Positions 1-6,322 of a DNA stretch of 9,082 nucleotides are shown here, piece by piece (position 1 is the first letter of the stretch; every line of letters starts with the position of its first letter). The position numbers were made by a program, and so were the translations under genes. The stretch lies in NCBI GenBank assembly GCA_007124395.1, contig SLFF01000222.1, forward strand, positions 1 through 9,082. Direction: 5' to 3'. The stretch comes from Thermomicrobiaceae bacterium (lineage in GTDB: Bacteria; Chloroflexota; Chloroflexia; Thermomicrobiales; Thermomicrobiaceae). The notes under the pieces are model-generated. The model searched no databases. It had not been told where the DNA came from and saw nothing but the letters and a program-made list of their open reading frames with translations.

Positions 1-199
1 GAATTGTCAATTTCCGTCCAAGAGTTGCGCAACAGTACAGTGTCGTTGCGTCATCCCGCTCATCTGGCCAATCATAACACAGGCATTGTGCCGCTCATTC
101 CGCCAGAACCGGTATCATCATGCTAGAATCTCAGTCGAATCCTGGCTGTACGTTCAACCCCGGATCTAACAAGAACGCCAGACTGAATCGCCTGAGAAA
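1..199. other. 5' intergenic stretch, no gene seen
   Basis: No convincing coding frame is seen here; the frame of the following gene is closed by a TAA at 167-169. A perfect 10-bp palindrome, GTTGCGCAAC, lies at 24-33 and could be a protein-binding site, but nothing supports a specific regulator. The stretch may contain the end or promoter region of a gene outside the window. A possible extended -10 box is listed separately. Confidence 0.4.
121..129 (+). promoter_or_regulatory. Possible extended -10 promoter for the CvpA-like gene
   Basis: TGCTAGAAT fits an extended -10 element (TGnTATAAT) with one mismatch in the hexamer. No good -35 hexamer lies 16-18 bases upstream, so the call rests on the -10 alone. 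It would give a leader of about 65 nt before the GTG start at 200. Confidence 0.3.
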
Positions 200-1513
200 G
201 TGGCCCGTATCGTGGATGTTTATATTCTGCTGGATGTTCTGCTCGTCATCCTGATCGCGCTGTTCGTGCCGATTGGGTTCTGGAGAGGTGCCTACCGGGA
301 GGCCTTTGTCACCCTGGGCATTCTGTTTGGTGCGGCACTGGGACGATTCTGGGGCGAGACCTGGGGTGTCGAGCTGGCAGCGGTGACTCGCCTGCATGAG
401 TCTGGCGGCGCGTTCATGATCGCCATGCTCAGCCTTATCAGTGCTACGTTTCTGCTTGGTTACAGTTCTGGTGCTGCACTGCCGATTCCCCCTGCGGGCT
501 GGATGGCGCGCACGCTCGGAGCACTGATTGCTGGTGCCAATGGAGCGTTGCTGCTGAGTTTTGCGTTGCGCGATATTCGCGTCTATCTCCTTTCTTCGGA
601 TGAGGCCGGGTTTCTCGACAGCGCGGTTATCGCTCCATTCCTGTCCGATGGAACGGGCTGGATTCTGCTTGTCGCCGCGGCGATCTTTGTGCCCATATCA
701 CTGGTGCTGGCCCTGTTCGGTCCAGATGTCGAGGATGAAGAGTTCTTCGATGAGGAAGATGAAGAGTACGAACTATACGAAGAAGATGCCTATCCGGAGC
801 CGTATGCGCAGCGTACGATGCAGATCGATCAGAAGCGATCGCCGTTTGCGAGAAACCAGCCTTCGGCTCCACGAGCGGCGGCTTCTCGTCCAGCGCCAGC
901 GGAAGAGACTCGCCCGATCCAGAGTGTCGGGCGTGAGGACCCGTCTCTCCATGGGGCAGAGACGCAACCGGCGCAGCCATCAGCACCACCACAACCGCGG
1001 GTGCACTATCCGCAACAGCAGCAGCAATCTCCGCAACCCGACCCAGCCCCGGTGACTCCGCCACCTCCGCAGACTCCGTCTCCGGCGACAGATAGTGCTG
1101 AGCATGGACAACAGCAAACTCCAGCACCATCGCCTGCGAAACCCCGCGAAGCTCCTCCGGCAGCGCCCCGGTCCGAGGAATCGAGCCAAACTGCTGAACC
1201 GGCGAGTGTCGATGAGACGCAGCCGCATCGACCGCAGTTCGGACCGCAGCCTCCACCAGAGCCTCCTCGGCCTGAACCTGAACCTGAACCTGAGCCAGTG
1301 GCAGAGGGTCCGGTTTTCGGAACGCAGTCGGTTCAACCTCCAACCCAGTCGCCGCAGAGCAGCGAACCACCGGGTGTCTTCGGCTATCGACCACCAGTCG
1401 AGCCCGTGGTGCGAACGGGAACGGATGAGTTCCCGATCCCACAGTGCCCGCACTGTCAGGCGAATGTCAGTGGCGCTGAGGGCTATTGCCCGAAATGTGG
1501 CGGGCCCATCTAG
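200..1513 (+). CDS. CvpA-like membrane protein with disordered tail and C-terminal zinc ribbon
   Basis: 437 residues from a GTG start. The N-terminal ~175 residues hold about five hydrophobic segments (roughly 7-27, 35-50, 72-90, 104-122, 153-173). The first pair has the Gly/Arg-rich spacing typical of CvpA (colicin V production) family proteins, whose role is poorly defined but envelope-linked. A strongly acidic stretch follows (176-196), then about 200 residues rich in Pro, Gln and Glu that should be disordered. The C-terminus is a compact zinc ribbon with Cys416, Cys419, Cys430 and Cys433 (CxxC-x10-CxxC). Membrane core plus cytosolic ribbon is an unusual layout for CvpA. The start is uncertain: GTG 200 has almost no Shine-Dalgarno spacing and GTG 212 is the alternative; an in-frame stop at 167 excludes much longer versions. 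The CvpA assignment is by motif feel only; the zinc ribbon is clear. Confidence 0.75.
   Translation: MARIVDVYILLDVLLVILIALFVPIGFWRGAYREAFVTLGILFGAALGRFWGETWGVELAAVTRLHESGGAFMIAMLSLISATFLLGYSSGAALPIPPAGWMARTLGALIAGANGALLLSFALRDIRVYLLSSDEAGFLDSAVIAPFLSDGTGWILLVAAAIFVPISLVLALFGPDVEDEEFFDEEDEEYELYEEDAYPEPYAQRTMQIDQKRSPFARNQPSAPRAAASRPAPAEETRPIQSVGREDPSLHGAETQPAQPSAPPQPRVHYPQQQQQSPQPDPAPVTPPPPQTPSPATDSAEHGQQQTPAPSPAKPREAPPAAPRSEESSQTAEPASVDETQPHRPQFGPQPPPEPPRPEPEPEPEPVAEGPVFGTQSVQPPTQSPQSSEPPGVFGYRPPVEPVVRTGTDEFPIPQCPHCQANVSGAEGYCPKCGGPI
1271..1294 (+). repeat. Hexanucleotide tandem repeat coding Pro-Glu
   Basis: Three CCTGAA units and a CCTGAG follow each other directly, encoding a Pro-Glu dipeptide run inside the disordered tail of the CvpA-like protein. 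Such short in-frame repeats can change copy number by slippage without breaking the frame. Confidence 0.8.
1510..1513. other. CTAG shared by the two convergent stop codons
   Basis: The palindromic CTAG contains TAG on both strands: 1511-1513 ends the CvpA-like gene and the complement of 1510-1512 ends the MBL-like gene. The coding regions therefore overlap by four bases and leave no room for an intergenic terminator. Confidence 0.9.
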
Positions 1514-2391
1514 GGGTCTGCCGATCTCATTCCAGGTTCCAGGTCATCCTGGTGAATTCGGAACCGTTCAGTGTCGATCCCGATCGTCAGTCGATCGTTG
1601 CGATCGATTGAAGCCAGATACTGTGCGTCGAGTTCGGTGAATTCGAAATCCCAATGAGGCTGGGCAACGATCCCAACTGATGGACTGCTAGCATCCGGCA
1701 AGGCCACTCGCCGGGTCGAGATCACGAGATGGTCATCTACTGGATCGGCAGCTCGAGGATCAGGCCGCGCCCGAGCGGTTTCGGCGCTATCGATAACGTC
1801 CACTGCCATGCCCTGATAGTCGAAACGAAGCCACGCCCCATCCCGATCGCCATCCAGCTCCGACATCAACAAGGAAGTTCGAGAGTCGAGATCCAGCGAC
1901 GAGGGATGATCGACATACCTCAGCGGAATGTCGAAGTCGGAGGAGGCTCGTTCCAGTAATGTCCAGGCTGGCTCGTTGCCCGGTATTCCAATGACGGCGA
2001 TGCTGTCGATTGAGCGGCGTTCGATGAGGCCGATTGCTCCGGCGACGTGGTGATCATCCCATCCAGGAAGAATCAGGAGATCGACGGTTCGATCCCATGG
2101 ACGGGTGGACCGGCCGATCAGATCGGCTGCGTGGGATCTCGAGGGACCAGCGCCGATCAGCAACCGCTGCTGATTGCTCTCGATCAGTACGGTGAGCGTA
2201 CCGGCAGTATTGCCAACCACCACGCGATCGCCAGGTTCGATGAACTGGGCAATGATCGCCAGGCTGACTCCGAGTATGGTCGCTCCCGCGACAATCAGGA
2301 TGCTAGAGACATAAGGTTCCAGCCATCGCCAGAGGCTCTGGCTGAACGTTCTCAGCGAGGATATTGATCGATTCCATGACAGTTTTGGCAT
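1510..2391 (-). CDS. Membrane-anchored protein with degenerate ComEC-like metallo-beta-lactamase fold
   Basis: 293 residues. One transmembrane segment at about 29-50 follows a short basic N-terminus, so most of the protein is probably extracytoplasmic. Residues ~55-275 resemble the C-terminal metallo-beta-lactamase domain of ComEC/Rec2 proteins: a strand ending LLIGAG (77-82), a hydrophobic strand DLLILPGWDDHH (104-115) and a following VAGAIGLIERRSID segment (116-129). In active members the position of residues 110-115 reads HxHxDH; here it is GWDDHH, keeping only the last His, so metal catalysis is probably lost. The ATG at 2391 lies 15 bases after the kinase stop codon, so the two are very likely co-transcribed and possibly functionally linked. 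The fold assignment is inference from pattern; a non-enzymatic sensor or scaffold role is a guess. Confidence 0.7.
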   Translation of the reverse strand: MPKLSWNRSISSLRTFSQSLWRWLEPYVSSILIVAGATILGVSLAIIAQFIEPGDRVVVGNTAGTLTVLIESNQQRLLIGAGPSRSHAADLIGRSTRPWDRTVDLLILPGWDDHHVAGAIGLIERRSIDSIAVIGIPGNEPAWTLLERASSDFDIPLRYVDHPSSLDLDSRTSLLMSELDGDRDGAWLRFDYQGMAVDVIDSAETARARPDPRAADPVDDHLVISTRRVALPDASSPSVGIVAQPHWDFEFTELDAQYLASIDRNDRLTIGIDTERFRIHQDDLEPGMRSADP

Positions 2392-2406
2392 GGGGTCATT
2401 GTGGCA

Positions 2407-4296
2407 CTAATCGTCGTCATCGTCATCATCATCGTCAGCACTTCTGGTACCGGCACTGGCATCGAAGTAGGCAATATCGATCGTCGCTCCCCGGTTTACC
2501 CAGTTTTCCCATTCGAGTGTGCCGGAGACGACATGGCCGTCTGGGAAGTCCGCACAGTTGAAGTTGGGGTTCTGGTTCTGGATGAACTCGCATGATTGCG
2601 GGCTTGCGGACCCGACCTGGAGTCCAGCTGATTCCAGCTGTGAGATCGCCTCTCCAACTGGCTGCCGGAACACGTTCGGTACCCGGACTACGTCTCCCAT
2701 GCTGATGGTTACGGTCACGGTCGATCCGCGAGCAACCTGTCCGGTTGGCTCGACGCGCAGGACAACGCCTTCCGCAGTGTTTTGACTCGGTTCCCAACGC
2801 TCTTCGACATTGACCGGGAGATTCCCCAACTGGTTTTGCGCCTCGCTCCGAGACTCGTTGGCGAGATTTGGAACGTTGACGGTTTCGGCTCCCTGGCTAA
2901 CCCGCACCACGACCGTCGCATCGGGATCGACTTCCGTACCCGGTTCCGGATCCTGAGATGCAATGATTCCTGAATCGACTGAATCGCTGAATACTTCTTC
3001 GACCTCGAGTTCCAGCTCACCGGCGATTCGCTGTGCCTGTTCAAGGGTCCCCCCTACGAACTGCGGAACGGCGACCGTATCCGGTTCTGGAGTCGGAGAT
3101 GGTTCAGGGGTCTCTGTCGCCTCGGGTGTAGGCTCCGGGGTTGCAGTCAGTTCGGGTGTTGGTGAGGGAGAGAGTTCCGCCGTCGCGGTGGGTGTCAGCG
3201 AGGCCGTGTCATTTGCTGGTTGCTCGAACAGGCCGAAGTCGCCGAGCCGGAACGCAAGGATGACCAGACCGATCAGTCCGATCAGAATTGCTGAACCGAT
3301 GAGCCAGGTGACACAGCCGACATCGTCGCGGAAGTTCCCCATGCGTTTGTTGTTGCCGCGGTTGCGTCCGGGCGGTCGACGCCGGGCGCCCCTGCCTGCA
3401 GCGGCTGAGGGGGCTAAGGCAGTTGCCGCGGCACCACCAGCAGCCATCATCCGTGTTGCGCCGGTTGATTGAATCCCTTCACCGCGACTCAGTGCTTCTA
3501 GCGCCGATGCCATCTCCCCCGCACTCTGAAAGCGTTCTTCCGGTGTCTTGGCCAGCGCAATCTCGATGAACTCGTCAACTTCTTTTGGGAGTAGCGGGTT
3601 GATCTCTGACGGTGGCGGTGGCACGGCGTTGACGTGTTGCATTGCCACACCAACGGGCGAGTCAGCGTCAAACGGGATTGTCTTGGTGAGCATCTCGTAG
3701 AGCACGACGCCGGTCGAGTACACGTCTGAAGATGGCGTGGCCTGCTCGCCACGGGCCTGTTCCGGGGAAACATAGTGCACGGTCCCCATGCCGGTGCCGG
3801 CCTCGGTCAGATTGCTGTCGCTGATCCCTTTGGCAATACCAAAGTCCACGACCTTTACGTTGCCGTTGTTATCGACCAGGATGTTCTGTGGTTTGATGTC
3901 CCGATGAACCAGGTCTCGGGCGTGGGCGAAATCGAGCCCGTTGGCGATCTGACGGATAATGAACGCCGCGCCGTCTACCGTAAACGGTCCCTGCCTGCGT
4001 ATCAGCTCCTTGAGGTTGGGTCCCTCGATATTTTCCATGACGATGTAGCGGACATTGTTGTCCTCTCCAACGTCATAGACATTGACGATGTTGGGGTGGG
4101 AAAGCCGCGCAGCAGATTGCGCCTCGCGATCGAAGCGAGCGAGGAAGTTTTCGTCTGAACCATACTGATCGCGCAGCAATTTGACCGCGACGTCGCGATT
4201 CAGTACGAGATCATACCCGCGGTAAACCACCGCCATTCCGCCTTCGCCGACGACTTCGTCAAGGCGATAGCGGTCGTTCAGCGTCCTCGTTTGCAC
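2407..4296 (-). CDS. PASTA-domain Ser/Thr protein kinase (PknB/PrkC type)
   Basis: 629 residues. The cytoplasmic Hanks-type kinase domain (about 10-270) has the glycine loop GEGGMAVV (17-24), VAVK with Lys39, HRDIKPQN (131-138, catalytic Asp133), DFG (151-153) and an activation loop with Thr164, Thr168 and Thr172 before SPEQ (177-180). A basic, Ala/Gly-rich juxtamembrane region leads to one transmembrane helix (about 329-349), then a Pro/Thr/Glu linker (362-406) and three extracellular PASTA repeats (about 407-469, 472-534, 536-611). Family members bind peptidoglycan fragments or lipid II through PASTA and phosphorylate cell-division and wall proteins. Unusual points: PASTA3 has an insertion with a cysteine pair (Cys569, Cys581), and the protein ends in nine consecutive Asp residues. 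The GTG start at 4296 is supported by a strong Shine-Dalgarno. It is first in a two-gene unit with the MBL-like gene. Confidence 0.95.
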   Translation of the reverse strand: MQTRTLNDRYRLDEVVGEGGMAVVYRGYDLVLNRDVAVKLLRDQYGSDENFLARFDREAQSAARLSHPNIVNVYDVGEDNNVRYIVMENIEGPNLKELIRRQGPFTVDGAAFIIRQIANGLDFAHARDLVHRDIKPQNILVDNNGNVKVVDFGIAKGISDSNLTEAGTGMGTVHYVSPEQARGEQATPSSDVYSTGVVLYEMLTKTIPFDADSPVGVAMQHVNAVPPPPSEINPLLPKEVDEFIEIALAKTPEERFQSAGEMASALEALSRGEGIQSTGATRMMAAGGAAATALAPSAAAGRGARRRPPGRNRGNNKRMGNFRDDVGCVTWLIGSAILIGLIGLVILAFRLGDFGLFEQPANDTASLTPTATAELSPSPTPELTATPEPTPEATETPEPSPTPEPDTVAVPQFVGGTLEQAQRIAGELELEVEEVFSDSVDSGIIASQDPEPGTEVDPDATVVVRVSQGAETVNVPNLANESRSEAQNQLGNLPVNVEERWEPSQNTAEGVVLRVEPTGQVARGSTVTVTISMGDVVRVPNVFRQPVGEAISQLESAGLQVGSASPQSCEFIQNQNPNFNCADFPDGHVVSGTLEWENWVNRGATIDIAYFDASAGTRSADDDDDDDDD

Positions 4297-4305
4297 GGAC
4301 TGGAG

Positions 4306-4311
4306 CCTCCT
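4306..4311 (-). promoter_or_regulatory. Ribosome binding site of the PASTA kinase
   Basis: The minus strand reads AGGAGG, a full consensus Shine-Dalgarno, nine bases before the GTG at 4296. It fixes the non-ATG start of the kinase. Confidence 0.85.
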
Positions 4312-4384
4312 GACGGCATGGTTATTGTCGACACCAGGACGATTGGATATCGGACAGGCGAACGCAAGCGAGCGTCCCGTGTCG

Positions 4385-4415
4385 CGCTGACAATCGTACT
4401 ATCACTGAGTCAGCG
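4385..4415. repeat. 7-bp inverted repeat in the kinase/sulfur-carrier divergent region
   Basis: CGCTGAC (4385-4391) and GTCAGCG (4409-4415) are perfect reverse complements separated by 17 bases. Arm centres are 24 bases apart, a little over two helical turns, so this could be an operator for a dimeric regulator of the divergent genes. It may be chance. The rest of 4297-4591 shows only the promoter at 4489-4516 and no gene. Confidence 0.4.
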
Positions 4416-4488
4416 ATAATAGGCCCGTTGGAGCTAATTCCTTACTGGACTTGACTGAGCCGCCGGAATAGACAGTGCGTGAGACTGG

Positions 4489-4516
4489 TTGACAGTTTGT
4501 AGCTACGGGATAGACT
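4489..4516 (+). promoter_or_regulatory. Sigma70-type promoter for the sulfur-carrier gene
   Basis: A perfect TTGACA (4489-4494) is followed after 16 bases by TAGACT (4511-4516), four of six matches to the -10 consensus. It points toward the MoaD/CysO-like gene and would give a leader of about 70 nt. Confidence 0.6.
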
Positions 4517-4591
4517 GGAGAATTGCTTCTGGTTCGGGGCAATTGTTGAATGACAGGCTGATCTGATCAAACTGGTTGATAGGGGCAAGCA

Positions 4592-4876
4592 ATGGCAGTG
4601 AACGTAATTATTCCCGCACAGTTGCGGCAATACACCGAGGATCAATCGTCGATCGAGGTCGAAGCATCGACGGTTGGCGAAGTGCTGACTGAGGTTGACG
4701 CGAAGTTCCCAGGCATCAAAGAGCGAATCTGTGAGCCTGATGGCCGTATCCGACGGTTCGTCAACGTCTTCGTCAATGGGGATGATGTTCGTGCGCTGGA
4801 GGGACCGGATACCCAGGTCAAGGATGGCGACGAAGTAGGAATCATCCCGGCCGTGGCTGGTGGTGCGTTCGCCTGA
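4592..4876 (+). CDS. MoaD/ThiS/CysO-type ubiquitin-like sulfur carrier with C-terminal extension
   Basis: 94 residues, the size of small beta-grasp sulfur carriers. The segment RFVNVFVNGDDVRALEG (55-71), the D-G-D turn (78-80) and IPAVAGG (85-91) match the family. From memory the closest resemblance is to mycobacterial CysO, which also ends in AVAGG and feeds cysteine synthesis. Carriers of this type are adenylated on the terminal Gly by an E1-like enzyme and receive sulfur as a thiocarboxylate. Here Gly90-Gly91 is followed by Ala-Phe-Ala, so the tail must be removed before activation, as JAMM-type proteases do for QbsE. No such protease is in the window. AGGGG at 4581-4585 is the ribosome binding site, six bases before the ATG. 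The gene converges on the rhodanese-MoeB gene, its likely partner. Whether it serves molybdopterin, thiamine, cysteine or tRNA thiolation cannot be told from sequence. Confidence 0.9.
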   Translation: MAVNVIIPAQLRQYTEDQSSIEVEASTVGEVLTEVDAKFPGIKERICEPDGRIRRFVNVFVNGDDVRALEGPDTQVKDGDEVGIIPAVAGGAFA

Positions 4877-4905
4877 GCGGGGACGCACCACGGCCGATGC
4901 GAGCA

Positions 4906-4938
4906 AAACCGGGGGTGGTCATCGACCACCCCCGGTTT
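4906..4938. terminator. Bidirectional intrinsic terminator between sulfur carrier and rhodanese-MoeB
   Basis: A perfect 15-bp inverted repeat (4906-4920 and 4924-4938) with a 3-base spacer forms a GC-rich hairpin flanked by AAA and TTT. The plus transcript runs into TTTCTCAT and the minus transcript into TTTTGCTC, so it can end transcription from both convergent genes. Confidence 0.9.
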
Positions 4939-4965
4939 CTCATCTCTCTGAATAGATGGAGGCTT

Positions 4966-6156
4966 CTAGTCGCCAGCAATCGGAAGTGCGCAGGATATCT
5001 GATAATCCATGTCCTGCACTTTGCTCGCATCCAGCGCGGCATGTTCGCCACAGGCTGGACACTCCGGATCGCGGCCGATCTTCAGCTTGCGGAACGTCGA
5101 CTCGAGTGCGTCGAACGTCAAGAGTCGTCCGATCAGCGGTTCACCCTGACCGAGAATCAACTTGATGACCTCGGTTGCCTGCAGAACTCCAATAACTCCC
5201 GGGAGCACGCCCAGGACACCAGCAGCATCTCAGGTAGGTGCCAGATCAGCAGGCGGGGGTTCCGGGAACATGCACCGGTAACAGGGTCCTTCACCTGGGG
5301 CATAGACCGTAACCTGGCCTTCGAAGCGGAAGATGCTACCATCCACGATCGGTTTGTTGAGGATGACGCATGCATCGTTCAACAGGTATCGCGTGGCGAA
5401 ATTGTCGGCTCCGTTGACGACGATGTCGTATTCGGCAACCAGGTCGAGAACGTTGCTGGCGTTCAATCGTTCCTGAATACCAACCACTTCGACATCGGGG
5501 TTCAGATCGTTGACAAACGCTCGTGCAGATTCGGTCTTCGGCTCACCAACCCGGGCGGTAGTATGAACGATCTGCCGCTGCAGGTTGCTCAGATCGACCT
5601 CATCGGAATCGACAATCCCGAGTTTGCCGACGCCAGCCGCCGCGAGATACAGAGCTGCCGGAGAGCCAAGTCCACCAGCGCCGATCATCAGGACCTTCGC
5701 ATCCAGCAGTTTGGCCTGGCCGACCTCGCCGACTTCCGGAATCAGAAAGTGGCGACTGTAGCGTTGTCGCTGATCGGGGCTCCACTGCCGTGGGATGTCG
5801 AACTTGTACCCGGCATCTTTCCAGGCGCCGAATCCACCCGATACCGAGATCGCATTCTCGTAGCCCAGCTGCTGGAGGGCCTGTGCCGCGAAGATAGAGC
5901 GCACTCCACCAGCGCAGTAGAGGTACACCGGCTGCTCTTTATCCGGAACCTGCTCTTCAATCCGCATTTCCAGAAATCCGCGAGGAATGAAACGAGCGCC
6001 GGGCACGTGGCCCTGCTCCCACTCGTCGCGCTCACGCACATCAACCACGACGGGTGTTTTTCCCGTCTGGTCGACCGCGGATTTCAACGCCTGTACGTCG
6101 ACTTCTTCGACGTTCTGACGTACCGTTTCAAACAATTGATCGTACTTGCGTGCCAT
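4966..6156 (-). CDS. moeB: Rhodanese-MoeB/ThiF E1-like sulfurtransferase, probable selenoprotein (Sec309)
   Basis: 396 residues if the in-frame TGA at codon 309 is read through; 308 if it stops. Residues ~16-118 are a rhodanese domain with Cys81 in the loop CAGGVRS. Residues ~128-396 are an adenylating MoeB/ThiF domain: GAGGLG (159-164), DSDEVDLSNLQRQ (183-195), Lys207 and NGADN (248-252). Zinc ligands are Cys292/Cys295 (CYRC) and Cys366/Cys369 (CPAC). Such enzymes adenylate a ubiquitin-like carrier and load it with sulfur. Homologues read about APSCAEAGVLG where this reads APT-TGA-DAAGVLG, so TGA replaces the conserved catalytic Cys (ThiF Cys184, MOCS3 Cys239). A SECIS-like hairpin follows. 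Stopping at 308 would remove two zinc ligands. The rhodanese is N-terminal, whereas MOCS3, Uba4 and MoeZ have it C-terminal. The ATG at 6156 has GGAG seven bases upstream. Pseudogene or sequencing error is the alternative. Confidence 0.85.
5197..5216 (-). promoter_or_regulatory. Candidate bacterial SECIS hairpin
   Basis: On the minus strand UCCUGGG (5216-5210) pairs with CCCGGGA (5203-5197), seven base pairs with one G-U, closing a six-base loop CGUGCU (5209-5204). The stem starts 13-14 nt and the loop 21 nt after the TGA. Known bacterial SECIS elements have a short stem, a G in the first two loop bases and a loop about 16-37 nt from UGA; all three hold. It lies inside coding sequence, as usual for bacterial SECIS. 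A short GC-rich hairpin can arise by chance, so this supports recoding but does not prove it. Confidence 0.6.
5230..5232 (-). other. In-frame TGA, probable selenocysteine codon
   Basis: Plus-strand TCA at 5230-5232 is TGA in the rhodanese-MoeB frame, codon 309. The same frame is open before it (308 codons) and after it (87 codons to a TAG at 4966-4968). TGA is an ordinary stop in this genome, as it ends the sulfur-carrier and thioesterase genes, so this would be local recoding and not a changed genetic code. Confidence 0.7.
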
Positions 6157-6194
6157 GTGCTAGCTCCGGACATTGAATCGTCGACAGTCTAGAA

Positions 6195-6223
6195 ATCCTA
6201 CAACACGCTGGATGCGTCCTCAA
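6195..6223 (-). promoter_or_regulatory. Promoter candidate for rhodanese-MoeB
   Basis: On the minus strand TTGAGG (6223-6218) and TAGGAT (6200-6195) are separated by 17 bases; each matches four of six consensus positions. It would give a leader of roughly 35 nt before the ATG at 6156. Confidence 0.45.
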
Positions 6224-6322
6224 TTCCGCGAATCGCAAGATTACTGATCAGCATGATGCCGAATCGGTTTCTTGTCTAGGAATTTGCGTTGTTTAGCCGA
6301 GCGAGGGGAGTCTTTGCTAAGG

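Noticed and set aside
627..1442. 271-codon minus-strand frame opposite the CvpA-like tail
   Set aside because: It is the shadow of a Pro/Gln-rich, low-complexity coding region and has no family-like sequence.
4966..5208. Separate small gene for the C-terminal part of MoeB, starting at GTG 5208
   Set aside because: It is in the same frame as the upstream part, has no ribosome binding site, and its sequence simply continues the MoeB fold.
5230..5232. Genome-wide reassignment of TGA
   Set aside because: TGA ends the sulfur-carrier and thioesterase genes at natural family lengths, so it is a normal stop here.
4966..6156. Pseudogene caused by a nonsense mutation
   Set aside because: Not excluded, but less likely: the TGA falls exactly on the catalytic Cys codon (one base from TGC/TGT), no other damage is seen, the C-terminal zinc site is intact and a SECIS-like hairpin follows.
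4897..6192. 431-codon open frame antisense to rhodanese-MoeB
   Set aside because: It is a mirror of a clearly conserved gene, its translation matches no family I know, and it runs through the terminator hairpin. Long antisense frames are common in GC-rich coding DNA.
6272..6322. TTG start at 6272 for the thioesterase
   Set aside because: It adds 17 residues unlike the family and has no clear ribosome binding site; the ATG at 6323 fits better.
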